A stretch of DNA of 64,000 bases from G965220075 sp965220075 (GCA_965220075.1 OZ244806.1:1860001-1924000); one strand, 5' to 3'. Positions 16,815 through 26,412 are shown, counted from the first letter of the stretch. Made by a program: numbers and translations. Notes: generated by a model not told the origin, from the sequence alone.

Positions 16815-16996
16815 GGGTCTCTCATCTCCGAATTGCGGGGGACGCTCGCCGAGCGGTCAGCCCGACACGCTGAATAGGTCTGGGTCTCTAGGTCTTGATA
16901 ACATTCTGGCCACAGCGCCACAAGGCGGAAACTTGCAAGACGATGCCCGGTTCTCAGCCGCGGCCATTGTGCAAAGGGCTTGAGGAGGCAGCGCGG

Positions 16997-18286
16997 GTGA
17001 GCGGACGGAGGGCGCGCTCCAGGCGCGAGATTCTAGTGGGGATAGCCGCCGGCGGGCTCTTGGCGGCCTGCGGCGAGGCTGCCAAGCCTGCGGCGTCGCA
17101 GACACCAGTTCCGACGGCGCCTGCTACTCCCGAGCCCACCGCCACAACCACTGCCGCACAGGCTCCCGTGACCGCTTCGCCGCCAGCTGTCGTAAGGCAG
17201 ACAGCCGGCGCGTCGGCCGCACCCACAAGCCCGCCGGACATCGATGATGGGCTGCGCCGGCTGGACGCTTACGGCTTCCAGGCCCATCTCTACAACCAGA
17301 ACCGTCGTCTTCTAACCGACCGGACCATCGAGGCGGGTTTCGGCTGGCTCAAGCAGCAGGTTGAGTGGAGCCAGACCGAGCCGATCGAAAAGAACGGATT
17401 CGATTGGCGCGAGCTCGACAAAGTAGTAAGGGCGGTCAACCAAGCCGGTCTCAAGCTTCTCTTGAGTGTGGTGCGGGCGCCTGCCTGGGCACTGGGGGAC
17501 AGGCAGCACGGACCGCCGGCCGACCCGCTGGATTTCGAGGACTTCATGCACTTGATGGCCACTCGTTACCGCGGCCGCGTGCAGGCCTATGAGCTTTGGA
17601 ACGAAGCCAACCTCTCGCGTGAGTGGGGCTACGGCCGTATCGACGCGGGCGAGTTCGTAGAGCTGCTCCTGGCCGGCCACTCAGGCGTCAAGTCGGCTGA
17701 TCCGGACGCGGTGACGGTGGGGGGCGCGCTGACCCCGGCCGGCGACGTGGACCTTCCCGACCAGCGCGAGCAGGCCGTGGACGACGCGCGATTCCTGCGG
17801 CAGATGTACGAGTATCGAGACGGCATCGTGCGCGACGGATTCGACGCTTGGGGCGTGCATCCGGGCGGTTTCAACAACGCGCCCGACCAGCCAATCGGCG
17901 CTCCGCGCGGCGCGGGATGGAACGGGCATGGCAGCTTCTACTTCCAGCGATTCACTGAGCATCGCAGCCTGATGGAAGAGTTCGGTGACGGACACAAGGA
18001 CATCTGGCTGACCGAGATGGGCTGGTCCACCGCAAACATGCATCCGGCCTACGGATACGGCCACGACAACAGCGACGAAGACCAGGCGCAGTTCCTGGTG
18101 GACGCACTTCGGCTCGTGCGTGAGCGCTTCGCGTACATCACCCACGCCTTCGTCTGGAATCTGAACTTCCAGGCCGTCGTGCCGCCGGAAGACGAGAAAT
18201 ATCCATTCGGCGTATTGCACGCCGACGGAGCGCCGCGTCCGTCGTACGAGGCGCTCAAGGCCATGCCGAAGGGCGTACGCAGCTAG
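16997..18286 (+). CDS. Clan GH-A glycoside hydrolase lipoprotein (GH5/GH39-like)
   Basis: A 429-residue predicted lipoprotein. GTG 16997 follows a strong GAGGAGG site; the N-terminus has SRREIL, a short hydrophobic core and the lipobox LLAAC, then a Ala/Pro/Thr-rich linker of about 60 residues. The catalytic domain is a TIM barrel with the acid/base glutamate E203 in ELWNEAN and the nucleophile E340 in WLTEMGWS, as in clan GH-A enzymes. It resembles xylosidase/GH39-like proteins more than endocellulases, but the substrate is not certain. It should be tethered outside the membrane and attack extracellular glycans. Confidence 0.78.
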   Translation: MSGRRARSRREILVGIAAGGLLAACGEAAKPAASQTPVPTAPATPEPTATTTAAQAPVTASPPAVVRQTAGASAAPTSPPDIDDGLRRLDAYGFQAHLYNQNRRLLTDRTIEAGFGWLKQQVEWSQTEPIEKNGFDWRELDKVVRAVNQAGLKLLLSVVRAPAWALGDRQHGPPADPLDFEDFMHLMATRYRGRVQAYELWNEANLSREWGYGRIDAGEFVELLLAGHSGVKSADPDAVTVGGALTPAGDVDLPDQREQAVDDARFLRQMYEYRDGIVRDGFDAWGVHPGGFNNAPDQPIGAPRGAGWNGHGSFYFQRFTEHRSLMEEFGDGHKDIWLTEMGWSTANMHPAYGYGHDNSDEDQAQFLVDALRLVRERFAYITHAFVWNLNFQAVVPPEDEKYPFGVLHADGAPRPSYEALKAMPKGVRS

Positions 18287-18481
18287 GCGACTCCCGCCGT
18301 GACGGGCGCGCCCCCGCCAGGGTGCCGCAAGTTAATCGAGAGTTCGCCGCCCATCACGGTGGGCAGTGTGCGGGGTCCGCGCGCCGCCTGGTCAACTCGG
18401 CCGCGCTGGTTCGATTCAACTCAGCCGCAAGCGCGATCGCCATCCGGGGCGGCTGCGGCCGGATGTCCGTTCAGCCTGTGA

Positions 18482-18742
18482 CTATTTCTCGAAGTACTTG
18501 GCGTTCAGCTCCGTGTACTCCTGCCATTCGTCGGGTACGTCAAAGTCCGGAAATATGGCCGTGACCGGGCAGACCGGCTCGCAAGCGCCGCAATCGATGC
18601 ATTCCACCGGATCGATGTAGAGCATGTCCTCGGTCTCGTGTTCCGGGGTATCAGGCACGGGATGAATGCAGTCCACCGGGCATACGTCGACGCACGAAGC
18701 GTCCTTGGTGCCTATGCATGGCTGGCAGATTACGTACGTCAT
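18482..18742 (-). CDS. fdxA: 7Fe ferredoxin (FdxA type)
   Basis: An 86-residue ferredoxin. Cysteine spacing fits the seven-iron type: C9-x7-C17-x3-CP for the [3Fe-4S] side and C-IDC-GAC-EPVCP for the [4Fe-4S] cluster, with the family-typical DMLYIDP and PVTAIF segments. The C-terminal tail (DEWQEYTELNAKYFEK) is also typical. It carries electrons in the cytoplasm; its partner enzyme is not identified. Confidence 0.93.
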   Translation of the reverse strand: MTYVICQPCIGTKDASCVDVCPVDCIHPVPDTPEHETEDMLYIDPVECIDCGACEPVCPVTAIFPDFDVPDEWQEYTELNAKYFEK

Positions 18743-19006
18743 TAACCGCGTCTCCCTCGGCTAGGGTTCTCAAATGCAAACACGAGCAGGGCGTGCCGCC
18801 CAAACCAACATCCTAGCCTAGACCCGCTGATGCCACTCACCAAGGGCGGAACCGGGCGCTCCCCATGCAGGCAATTACGCCGCGTGTGCGCAATGGCGGC
18901 CGGCTTGATGCGCTGAGCGAGGTGATATGGCGGCGGTGTTGCTGCGAGCGCATGGACCCATTTTGGAGTGCTGCGCGCCGCCAGGCGCCGCGCAGCGTCA
19001 GAGCTC

Positions 19007-21586
19007 TCAGTACTCCGCGCCGCTCCAGCGCACGAGCCCGGTGTCGAGGGCGTGCATGAGGTCGTCGTGGCGGGGAACCACGCGCACGGCCAGACCCACC
19101 TGGCCGCTGCGTCCCAGGTGCACGCGCGTCTGGAACCAGTGCGAGCCATCGGGCTCGGCGACGTCAGGTTCAGCGTCGATCGCTTGCCCCGCATCGAGCG
19201 AGCCGTGGGGGTCGACGCGTCCCACGCACACCTGGACGGCCAGGTCGTGCGGGGCCAGCCCTCCCAACGCCACACGCGCTCGTATTGGCACCTTAGCGCC
19301 CACATCGTGCTCCACCTGTCCATCGCACTCGACTTGAACCACGCGCACGTCTTCCCAACGTTCTCGCATCACCGACAGCCAGCCCGCCAACTCGGAGGCC
19401 CTCGCGCCGTGCGACGCCGCCAGCCGCCGCCCCAGTTGATGCGCCTGGTGGTAATAGCGCTCCGTGTATTCGCGCACCATGCGTCCGGCGCTGAGTCGGG
19501 TGGCGGCCAGAATCATGGCGGCTCTTGCCATGCGCACCCACTCCGCCGGGAAACCTTCCGCACCAACGTCGTAAAAGGCCGGCACGACCGATCGTTCCAG
19601 CAGGTAGTACAGGGCCGACGCGTCGCTGGCGTCGCGCTGCTCCGTATGGTCGTCTGTGTCGCCGCGTCCGATCGCCCACCCGACCGCGGGGCGATAGGCC
19701 TCCGCCCACCAGCCATCGAGCACGCTCAGATTGAGCACCCCGTTAGCGGCGGCTTTCATCCCGCTGGTGCCGCTGGCTTCCTGCGGCGGGATGGGCGTGT
19801 TGAGCCACACGTCGCATCCCTGCACCAGATCGCGTGAAAGGCTCATGTCATAGTCCTCGATGAACACCACACGGCCCTGGAGGTCGCTGTCCGATCCCAG
19901 CGCGGTCAGCTCGTACACGAGGTCCTTGGCCAGCTGATCACGCGGATGGGCCTTGCCGGCGAAGATCACTTGTACCGGGCGCTGCGTATTGGTCAGCAGG
20001 CGGCGGAGCCGATCCAGGTCGTGCAGCAGCAAGGTTGGACGCTTGTAGAGCGCAATGCGCCGCGCGAAACCGATGGTCAGCACGTCGGCGTGCAGCCCCG
20101 CGGCGGCTTCCGCCGATTCGTCGCGCGAGCCCCAGCGGCGCGCGGCTTGCTGCGCAAGACGCCGCCGTACATTCGTTATAAGGCGCTCACGCCGCCGGAC
20201 ATGCACACGCCATAGCTCGTCGCCGGGAATCGCTTCTATGCCCGCCGCGATAGCGTCCGGATTCGTTCGCTCCGCCCAGTCGGGCCCGACGTAGCGCTCG
20301 AACAGCTCCGCCAGCTCACGCGAGACCCATGAGCGGAGGTGGATTCCGTTGGTGACGTGACCGATCGGGACCTCGTGCACGGGCACCTGCGGCCACAACC
20401 GCCGCCACATTTTGCGGCTCACGGCGCCGTGCAAATCCGAGACCCCATTGCGAGATGCCGCCTCACGCATGGCGAGCACGGTCATGCCGAATGGCTCGTC
20501 GCTGTTATCGGGCTCGGTGCGGCCCAGGCGCATCAGGTTCTCGGGGGTCAGGCCGATTTCCCGCAGATAGCGGGCAAGGTGTTGGTCGATCTGCTCCGCG
20601 CTGAACTCGTCGTGGCCCGCGGGCACCGGAGTGTGCGTGGTGAATACGGTGGTGGCGCTCACGATGTGCCGGACGGCCGGGCCGGAAAGCCCCGAAGAGT
20701 CGGCCAGCGCGCGCAAGCGCTCCAGCACCAGGAAGGCGCTGTGACCCTCGTTCATGTGCGCCACGCTGGGCCTCATGTCGAGCGCCTCGAGGGCTCGCAT
20801 GCCGCCGATTCCCAGCAGCATTTCCTGGCGCAGCCGCACGTCGGCGTCGCCCTGGTAGAGCTTGGCCGTGAGCTCGCGGTCGGCGGGCGAGTTGGCGGGC
20901 AGATCGGCGTCCAGGAAGATGATGGGAACCCGGCCGACGTCCATGCGCCAAAGCCGCGCGGACACGTCGTGATCGTTGAGAGCGACCTGGATGGTTACCG
21001 GTTCGCCCGCGGCGTCGAGCTGCGGCCTTACGGGCAGTCCGTAGAAGTCATTGTCGGGAAATCGCTCGCGCTGCTGCCCGGCGGGATCGATAACCTGCCG
21101 GAAATAGCCCTGCCGGTACAGCATTCCGACCCCCACGACGGGAACGCCCAAATCGCTGGCGGCCTTTATGTGATCGCCGGCCAGCACACCCAGCCCGCCG
21201 GAGTAGAGGGGCACCGACTCGGTGACCCCGTACTCCATGGAGAAGTAAGCCACGCGCAGCGTGTCGGCGCCGCCAAAGCTGCGCTCGAACCAACTCGGCG
21301 TGTGCATGTAGCGGTCGAACTGCTCCGTAACGCGCTGCAGATCGGCCACGAATGCCGGGTCGGAGGCGCGGGCGGCGAGCTGATCCGAGCGCACGGCCGC
21401 GAGCAATGCCACCGGGTTGCGCTGCGTGGCTTGCCAGATGTCCGGGTCGATGCGCCGGAACACGTCCTGGGCGGAGGGGTTCCAGGACCACCAAAGGTTG
21501 TAGGCCAGGTTGTGAAGTCCGCGCAGCGCTTCCGGCAGCGCCGGACGGACGGTCAGGACCCGGTCAGGCCGGATGCGTGCGCACAT
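19007..21586 (-). CDS. glgP: Alpha-glucan (glycogen) phosphorylase
   Basis: An 859-residue GT35 phosphorylase that releases glucose-1-phosphate from glycogen-type glucans. It is the long alpha-glucan family phosphorylase variety: the N-terminus carries a DUF3417 domain (LAYNLWWSWNPSA, residues ~26-38). The body has EYG, SGGLGVLAGDH near residue 130 and the PLP region EASGTSGMKAAANG, whose lysine binds pyridoxal phosphate. The enzyme acts in the cytoplasm on storage glycogen. It is monocistronic here, with ferredoxin downstream on the same strand. Confidence 0.93.
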   Translation of the reverse strand: MCARIRPDRVLTVRPALPEALRGLHNLAYNLWWSWNPSAQDVFRRIDPDIWQATQRNPVALLAAVRSDQLAARASDPAFVADLQRVTEQFDRYMHTPSWFERSFGGADTLRVAYFSMEYGVTESVPLYSGGLGVLAGDHIKAASDLGVPVVGVGMLYRQGYFRQVIDPAGQQRERFPDNDFYGLPVRPQLDAAGEPVTIQVALNDHDVSARLWRMDVGRVPIIFLDADLPANSPADRELTAKLYQGDADVRLRQEMLLGIGGMRALEALDMRPSVAHMNEGHSAFLVLERLRALADSSGLSGPAVRHIVSATTVFTTHTPVPAGHDEFSAEQIDQHLARYLREIGLTPENLMRLGRTEPDNSDEPFGMTVLAMREAASRNGVSDLHGAVSRKMWRRLWPQVPVHEVPIGHVTNGIHLRSWVSRELAELFERYVGPDWAERTNPDAIAAGIEAIPGDELWRVHVRRRERLITNVRRRLAQQAARRWGSRDESAEAAAGLHADVLTIGFARRIALYKRPTLLLHDLDRLRRLLTNTQRPVQVIFAGKAHPRDQLAKDLVYELTALGSDSDLQGRVVFIEDYDMSLSRDLVQGCDVWLNTPIPPQEASGTSGMKAAANGVLNLSVLDGWWAEAYRPAVGWAIGRGDTDDHTEQRDASDASALYYLLERSVVPAFYDVGAEGFPAEWVRMARAAMILAATRLSAGRMVREYTERYYHQAHQLGRRLAASHGARASELAGWLSVMRERWEDVRVVQVECDGQVEHDVGAKVPIRARVALGGLAPHDLAVQVCVGRVDPHGSLDAGQAIDAEPDVAEPDGSHWFQTRVHLGRSGQVGLAVRVVPRHDDLMHALDTGLVRWSGAEY

Positions 21587-21686
21587 GTTTGGCCGTGCGT
21601 GGCCGCCGACGCGAGCTCACGACGACGCTCTCACCGTCCCGCCGGCGGCAAGCGCCGCGACGCCGACACGCGCGTGCGCGGCGCGG

Positions 21687-22352
21687 TCAATCTCGCATGA
21701 CCCAGAGACTGGCGGCCACGGTGTCGTCCACTACGATGGTTACACCGTCGGCGGCGATGACGAAGTGACCTGCCGGAGTCTGTTCAACGACACTGACTAC
21801 TCGACCCGGAACGAGCTGTTTGCTTTCGAAGTAGCGCAGCAGCTCAGAGTCGTCCTCGGCGGGTTCCGACAATCGGACTACGCGAAGCTCCATGCCCGGC
21901 TCCGCCCGATTCAGCGTGAACATGGTGCTCACGTCCGTTTCGGGATAGTTGCCCGGGATGGGAAGCCCGTGCGGACAGGTCGGTGGATGGCCCAGCGACT
22001 CGGAAATACGCTCGGTGAGATCCTCCGATACAGAGTGCTCAAGGCGGTCGGCCTCTTCGTGCACATCCGCCCAGCCGAGTCCCAGCGTCGAGATCAGCCA
22101 GTGCTCGATGAGACGATGGCGGCGTGCCAGCCGTTCCGACCTGCGCTCTCCGGCGAGCGTCAAGTAGACCTCGTGGTTATCGCTAATCCAGATATGGCCG
22201 TCGCGCCCGAGGCGGTCGAGAGTCGCGGACACGGTGGGCGCGGCGACGTGCAATCTCTCCGCCAGCCGGGCGTTGATGACCGGCGCGCCCTCGGCGCGCA
22301 ATCCGTAGATGGCGAGCAGATAGTCTTCTGTGGTTTTAGTCAGCGCCATCAT
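21687..22352 (-). CDS. DtxR/MntR-family metal-dependent regulator
   Basis: A 221-residue iron- or manganese-dependent repressor. I start at ATG 22352 (ATGATG), directly before the winged-helix domain (TTEDYLLAIYGL, TVSATLDRLGRDGHI). The dimerisation domain contains HRLIEHWL and the metal-site histidine/glutamate segment HEEADRLEHSVSEDL; the C-terminal FeoA/SH3-like domain follows (ESKQLVPGRVVSVVEQTP). With metal bound it should repress metal-uptake genes. A PotA/FbpC-type ABC ATPase gene lies directly upstream on the same strand and could be a target; this is inference. Confidence 0.88.
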   Translation of the reverse strand: MMALTKTTEDYLLAIYGLRAEGAPVINARLAERLHVAAPTVSATLDRLGRDGHIWISDNHEVYLTLAGERRSERLARRHRLIEHWLISTLGLGWADVHEEADRLEHSVSEDLTERISESLGHPPTCPHGLPIPGNYPETDVSTMFTLNRAEPGMELRVVRLSEPAEDDSELLRYFESKQLVPGRVVSVVEQTPAGHFVIAADGVTIVVDDTVAASLWVMRD

Positions 22353-22572
22353 GCTGGCATTCTGCCACGGCGCCCCGCTCCCGTGGGCCGGCCGCGGGTC
22401 CGCTAGCCCCTGCGCCATCGCGCTATTGCGCCAAGGCGACTGTTTTCCCAAGCGTCAGCCGCTTCTCCCTTTGCCGTCCACCGGGCGCAATCTACGTGGC
22501 GGCCGCGCACGCATGACCGCCTGCCGGTCGGTACGGACCAATAGAACCAACTCTGATATGCGTAGGCGTGCT

Positions 22573-23709
22573 CTAGGACGGCCGGGCGGTGCCGCGGGTC
22601 GTTGGAGCGGCCACCGGACCGCGAGGGTCGCGGCCCGGCGCGATTCCCTGGCGCAGGAACGCTTGCACGTGACCCGACAGCTGGGCGCGCACCCGATTGC
22701 CCCGCGGCAGATCGAAGTCGGGTCCTACGCGGCAGTCGATGATGAGGCCCGAATCGAACCCGACCGTCACGACCTGGTCGTGCCCGTAGAACTGGCGGAA
22801 GCGCACCACGGCCTGGCCGTTAGGGTCGGGCGTGAGCCGTAAGGACTCCGGCCGCACGAGCACGTCTACCCGACCGATCATCGGCTCGGGAATAGCTACG
22901 GTGCCGAGCTCGCAGACAACGGCGCGGCCGATCCCCTGGCCTGGGATCACGTTGGCTTCACCAACGAATTCGGCCACCGCCAGCGCCGCGGGCCGGCGGT
23001 AGATCTCGTCAGGCGGCCCCGTCTGCAATATGCGCCCCTCGATCATGACTGCCACCTCGTCCGCGAGGCTCAGCGCCTCCTCCTGATCGTGGGTCACGAA
23101 GACCGCGGTGGCGTTGGCGCGCCGCAGGATGTCGCGCACCTCGGTGCGAAGCTCGACCCGCAGCGAGGCGTCGAGATTCGAGAAGGGCTCGTCCAGGAGT
23201 ATCAGCCGGGGGTTGGGCGCGAGCGCGCGAGCTAGGGCCACACGCTGCTGTTGGCCGCCCGAGAGCTCGTTAGGCATGCGCTGACCCAGCCCCTGCAGGC
23301 CCACCTGAGACAGCATGTCGTCGATGCGCGCATCATTACCGCCGCCCCTCCGCAGTCCGAATCCCACGTTGGCGCGCACGTCCAAGTGAGGAAAGAGCGC
23401 AAAGTCCTGAAATACCAGGCCGACCTTGCGTCGTTCGGGCGGAACTCGTTTGGCCTGCGAGAAGACCACGCGGCCGTTGATGTGGACAGTGCCGTCGTCA
23501 GGCGTCTCGAGACCGGCAATGGCGCGCAGCAGGGTCGTCTTGCCGCATCCGCTGGGGCCCAGCAGGGCCAGCAGGGCGCCGGTGCGGACCTCCACCGTAG
23601 CCTTGTCGAGCGCTTGGACGTCTCCAAATCGCTTGCTGATCTGGGCGCACTGCAGAGCGACTCCCACCGAGTCGTCGTAGCCTGTTCGCAACTGCATATT
23701 CGGCGGCAC
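22573..23709 (-). CDS. ABC transporter ATP-binding protein (PotA/FbpC type)
   Basis: A 378-residue ATPase with a complete set of ABC motifs: Walker A GPSGCGKTT, Q-loop FQDFALFPH, signature LSGGQQQRVALARAL, Walker B LILLDEPFSNLD and H-loop VTHDQEEAL. A C-terminal TOBE-like domain (about residues 245-350) places it with iron(III), spermidine/putrescine or sulfate importers. No permease or binding-protein gene adjoins it. The neighbouring DtxR-family regulator favours iron, but that is only context. Confidence 0.87.
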   Translation of the reverse strand: MPPNMQLRTGYDDSVGVALQCAQISKRFGDVQALDKATVEVRTGALLALLGPSGCGKTTLLRAIAGLETPDDGTVHINGRVVFSQAKRVPPERRKVGLVFQDFALFPHLDVRANVGFGLRRGGGNDARIDDMLSQVGLQGLGQRMPNELSGGQQQRVALARALAPNPRLILLDEPFSNLDASLRVELRTEVRDILRRANATAVFVTHDQEEALSLADEVAVMIEGRILQTGPPDEIYRRPAALAVAEFVGEANVIPGQGIGRAVVCELGTVAIPEPMIGRVDVLVRPESLRLTPDPNGQAVVRFRQFYGHDQVVTVGFDSGLIIDCRVGPDFDLPRGNRVRAQLSGHVQAFLRQGIAPGRDPRGPVAAPTTRGTARPS

Positions 23710-24020
23710 TTACACTCCGTGCTAGACCATGCTAAGTCGAAGAGTTCCGCGCAGCTAGCGCTAGTGTGCCTGCTGGGACGCTCGAATGTGCGGTCGGATG
23801 CGTCGTCGCGGAGTCACTGGAGCCGTCCGAGGGCAAGGCCGATGTTCGCGGCGGCGGGGATTGACTTGACATAAGAACAAGGGCCGCTCGCCCTGCTCCG
23901 GGTCCTCTGCGGGCCAGTCCACCACGAGACCGAGGAGGCCGACGCCACCCGTTGCTTCTCCTGACTGGGCGCTTTGCCCTAGGAGGAAATAGGCAGCGGC
24001 ATCGCCGGTCGGGAGCTTGG
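23710..24020. other. Intergenic gap beside an ABC ATPase fragment
   Basis: No gene is recognised in these 311 bases. On the minus strand about 23880-24010 reads with a protein-like composition, but there is no start, family match or clear end, so it may be further decayed sequence. Confidence 0.4.
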
Positions 24021-24281
24021 CTAGCTGGGCCCGCCGTTGGTAATGCGACCGTCGCGCATCGCCACGATTCGGCCGCACGCCTCGCCGACGCGCGAGTCGT
24101 GGCTCACCAGCACGATGGTTTGATTCCGTTCGGCGTTGAACCGGCGCAGGAGATCCAGAACCTCGGTGGTGCTCGTGGAGTCCAGATTGCCGGTGGGCTC
24201 GTCGGCTAGCAGCAGGTCCGGCTCCGTCACGAGTGCTCGCGCAATGGCTACGCGTTGCTGCCGACCTCCCGACACCTCCAT
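24021..24281 (-). pseudogene. Truncated ABC transporter ATPase (C-terminal half)
   Basis: The 86-residue frame begins at the ABC signature (VSGGRQQRVAIARAL) and continues with Walker B (DLLLADEPTGNLD), the H-loop (VLVSHDSRV) and a normal C-terminus. The sequence resembles LolD/MacB-type exporters ATPases. The Walker A lysine and the whole first ~135 residues are missing; sequence upstream (24282 onward) is unrelated and leads into tRNA-Leu about 90 bases away. It cannot bind ATP as it stands. No partner permease is adjacent. Probably the remnant of an operon lost by rearrangement near the tRNA genes. Confidence 0.85.
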
Positions 24282-24373
24282 TGGCCTGTGACTGCCCCGA
24301 ACGGCGTGTCCTGAACAAACTATGCACGGCCAGAAGGGCTCCAGCGTCGTCAGCAGGCTTTGCCTGCGGTAAA

Positions 24374-24460
24374 TGGTGCCGAGGGCGGGATTCGAACCCG
24401 CACGAGCTGAAGCTCACAGCCTTCTGAGGACTGCGTGTCTACCAGTTTCACCACCTCGGC
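24374..24460 (-). tRNA. trnL: tRNA-Leu (CAG)
   Basis: Minus-strand class II tRNA: acceptor GCCGAGG/CCTCGGC, anticodon loop CTCAGAA (CAG), extra arm, T-arm GCGGG-TTCGAAT-CCCGC, encoded CCA. Confidence 0.96.
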
Positions 24461-24467
24461 GGGCCGG

Positions 24468-24539
24468 TAGCGGAGGCAGGATTCGAACCTGCGACCAAGG
24501 GCTTATGAGTCCCCTGCTCTACCCCTGAGCTACTCCGCC
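24468..24539 (-). tRNA. trnM: tRNA-Met (CAU), elongator type
   Basis: Minus-strand cloverleaf of 72 bases with anticodon loop CTCATAA (CAT). The acceptor GGCGGAG and T-arm GCAGG-TTCGAAT-CCTGC resemble elongator tRNA-Met. The anticodon stem GGGGA/GCCCT has an A-G mismatch at positions 31-39 next to the loop. CCA is not encoded. A tRNA-Ile2 identity (CAU, lysidine-modified) cannot be excluded. Confidence 0.85.
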
Positions 24540-25205
24540 CCACCGCCTCGACCGGCGGGCCTGAGTTTACTGTACGCGGTGCCGCCTCCAACGCTCCCAG
24601 TGTTTCGCTCCGCCTCCAGCCGGGCGGTGACAGTGCATCCGGCTTCACGCGGCAGCTTCCCTATGTAGAAAGCCATGCCGTGCGCGCCCGAGCACCGGGT
24701 CGGCGCTCAGGTTCCCGCCTAGGCCCTGATCGCCGTCCCTTGTGAATACGATTCGAGCGCGGCGACTCGCCTGCGTCGCCTTGGGAGAGAAAAGGCGCCA
24801 GCGCGTGGCCGGGGTCGGAGCAGCGCGGGCGCCCGCGCGAGGAGCGAGAGGGCCGCGATCTGTGCGGGGCCGGACCGCGTCCCTTTGTGTCCCGTTTTTG
24901 CCATCTCGTAGCTAGGACCTGTAGCCCCGTGCTGAGACTGGGGTTATTTCGAGGAGATACTAGATATCAAGAGTGGACGAGCTCCACATCCCGCTAGTCA
25001 CTTTCGTAAATATTGAGATTCCCCTGTTGCAGGCGTCCAGCTGTCCGGGGGGAATTCGTGGTCCGACGCGCAGACTATGCCGGCGGAGAGGCCTACCTCT
25101 CCGATGTCGCCCCTGTGTCCCCATGGCTGCGCGGATTGTTTGACAGGCGGCAAAAAAACCGGCCATCATCACGTATGGAGCATCAATCGGAGGGATGAGG
25201 TAATC
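24540..25205. other. 666-base gap upstream of the liv operon
   Basis: I see no convincing gene. The second half must contain the promoter of livK, but I could not pick -35/-10 boxes with confidence. Several small frames exist but are arginine/proline-rich and look like GC artefacts. Confidence 0.5.
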
Positions 25206-26387
25206 GTGTCTCCAAAGAGGAAATGGGCGGCCTCCTTAGGTTTGCTCGCGATTCTTGCACTGGTGGCCATGGCGTGCGGCGCCAGCGAACAAGACACATC
25301 GGCGCCCTTCAGAATTGGCGTGATGGAATCGGTCACTGGCCCTGGTGAGACCTACGGCAACGTGGCCGTGCAGGCCAAGCAGATGGCCGTGGACGAGATC
25401 AACGCCGCGGGCGGCATCAACGGCCGTACGCTGGAGCTAATCGTCGAAGACTCGAAATGCAACGCCCAGGACTCGATTACAGCCTACAAGAAGCTAACCG
25501 AGGTGGACGGGGTGAAGATCATCCTGGGGACCTCCTGCAGCGGCGCCATGCTCGGTGCCGCGCCCCTGGCCGAAGGGGACGAGGTGGTCCTCTTCTCCGG
25601 GCTGGCGACCAACCCGGACATCGCCACCGCGGGGGATTACATCTTCCGGACTTCGATGAGTGACGCCCAGCTGGGCGTCGACACCGGCAACGTGCTCTGG
25701 GACGATGGGGTTCGCAAGTTGGCGACCATCACCGAGTCAACCGACTACGCCGAGGGCGTGCGGCGGACAAGCGTTGCGCAGTTCGAGAAGCGCGGCGGCG
25801 AGGTCGTAGGCGAGGAGCGGTACGCTTCCGACATTACCGACTTCAGGAGCCAGCTCACGAAGCTGCTCGGTGCGGAGCCCGACGCGCTCCACGTTGCCGC
25901 CCAGTCCGAGTTCACCGGCGGCACCATCGTCAAGCAGGCCCGCGAGCTGGGCTATGAGGGCCCTATCTACTCCGACATCGTGCCTGTCGGCACGACGGCC
26001 CTCGAGATCGCCGGCGATGCCGCTGCGGGCGTGAAGGCCATCGTGGCGGACATCGATCCCGCCAATAGCAAAGGCCAAGACGTTCTCGCCAATTTCAGGG
26101 AGCGCTATGACTACCTCACGCTGCCCTGGTACGTCGGTTCGGCCTACGACGATGTCTACATAACCGCGGAGTGCCTCAAGAAGACCAACGACGACCAGGA
26201 TGCCGACGGCTTCAGGGACTGCCTGTATGAGATCACCTGGAGCGGTGCTATCGGAGACAACTACAGCTTCGACGAGGACGGCGAGGTTGTCGGTCTTACC
26301 AACGTGGTCATAGAGGTTCTGCCGACAGCCGAGAGGACCGAGGAAAACCAAGGCTACAAGGTATTGGGCCCCGCGCCGAGCGGGTAA
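25206..26387 (+). CDS. livK: Branched-chain amino acid-type ABC solute-binding lipoprotein
   Basis: A 393-residue LivK/Leu-Ile-Val-type periplasmic binding protein (type I fold). GTG 25206 is preceded by GAGG five bases upstream and starts a lipoprotein signal peptide with lipobox VAMAC. Family features are the FRIGVMESVTGPGETYGNVAVQAKQMAVDEINAAGG-like opening (split here at GPGETYG), the SCSGAMLGAAPLA segment and EITWSGAIGD near the end. The ligand may be an amino acid, amide, urea or aromatic acid. First gene of livKHMGF; followed by a strong hairpin that probably raises its level over the permease genes. Confidence 0.9.
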   Translation: MSPKRKWAASLGLLAILALVAMACGASEQDTSAPFRIGVMESVTGPGETYGNVAVQAKQMAVDEINAAGGINGRTLELIVEDSKCNAQDSITAYKKLTEVDGVKIILGTSCSGAMLGAAPLAEGDEVVLFSGLATNPDIATAGDYIFRTSMSDAQLGVDTGNVLWDDGVRKLATITESTDYAEGVRRTSVAQFEKRGGEVVGEERYASDITDFRSQLTKLLGAEPDALHVAAQSEFTGGTIVKQARELGYEGPIYSDIVPVGTTALEIAGDAAAGVKAIVADIDPANSKGQDVLANFRERYDYLTLPWYVGSAYDDVYITAECLKKTNDDQDADGFRDCLYEITWSGAIGDNYSFDEDGEVVGLTNVVIEVLPTAERTEENQGYKVLGPAPSG

Positions 26388-26412
26388 CGCTATAGCAGCT
26401 GCCACGATGCTC

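Noticed and set aside
20339..21700. 453-residue plus-strand open frame opposite glgP
   Set aside because: It mirrors the glgP frame codon by codon, has no recognisable domain and is rich in H, G, R and V as expected for an antisense shadow in GC-rich DNA.
23870..24020. Protein-like minus-strand stretch downstream of the ABC ATPase fragment
   Set aside because: No start, no family match and no defined end; recorded only as part of the gap.
24719..24904. 61-residue minus-strand frame in the gap before livK
   Set aside because: Arginine/proline-rich, no start signal and no family; consistent with chance in GC-rich DNA.
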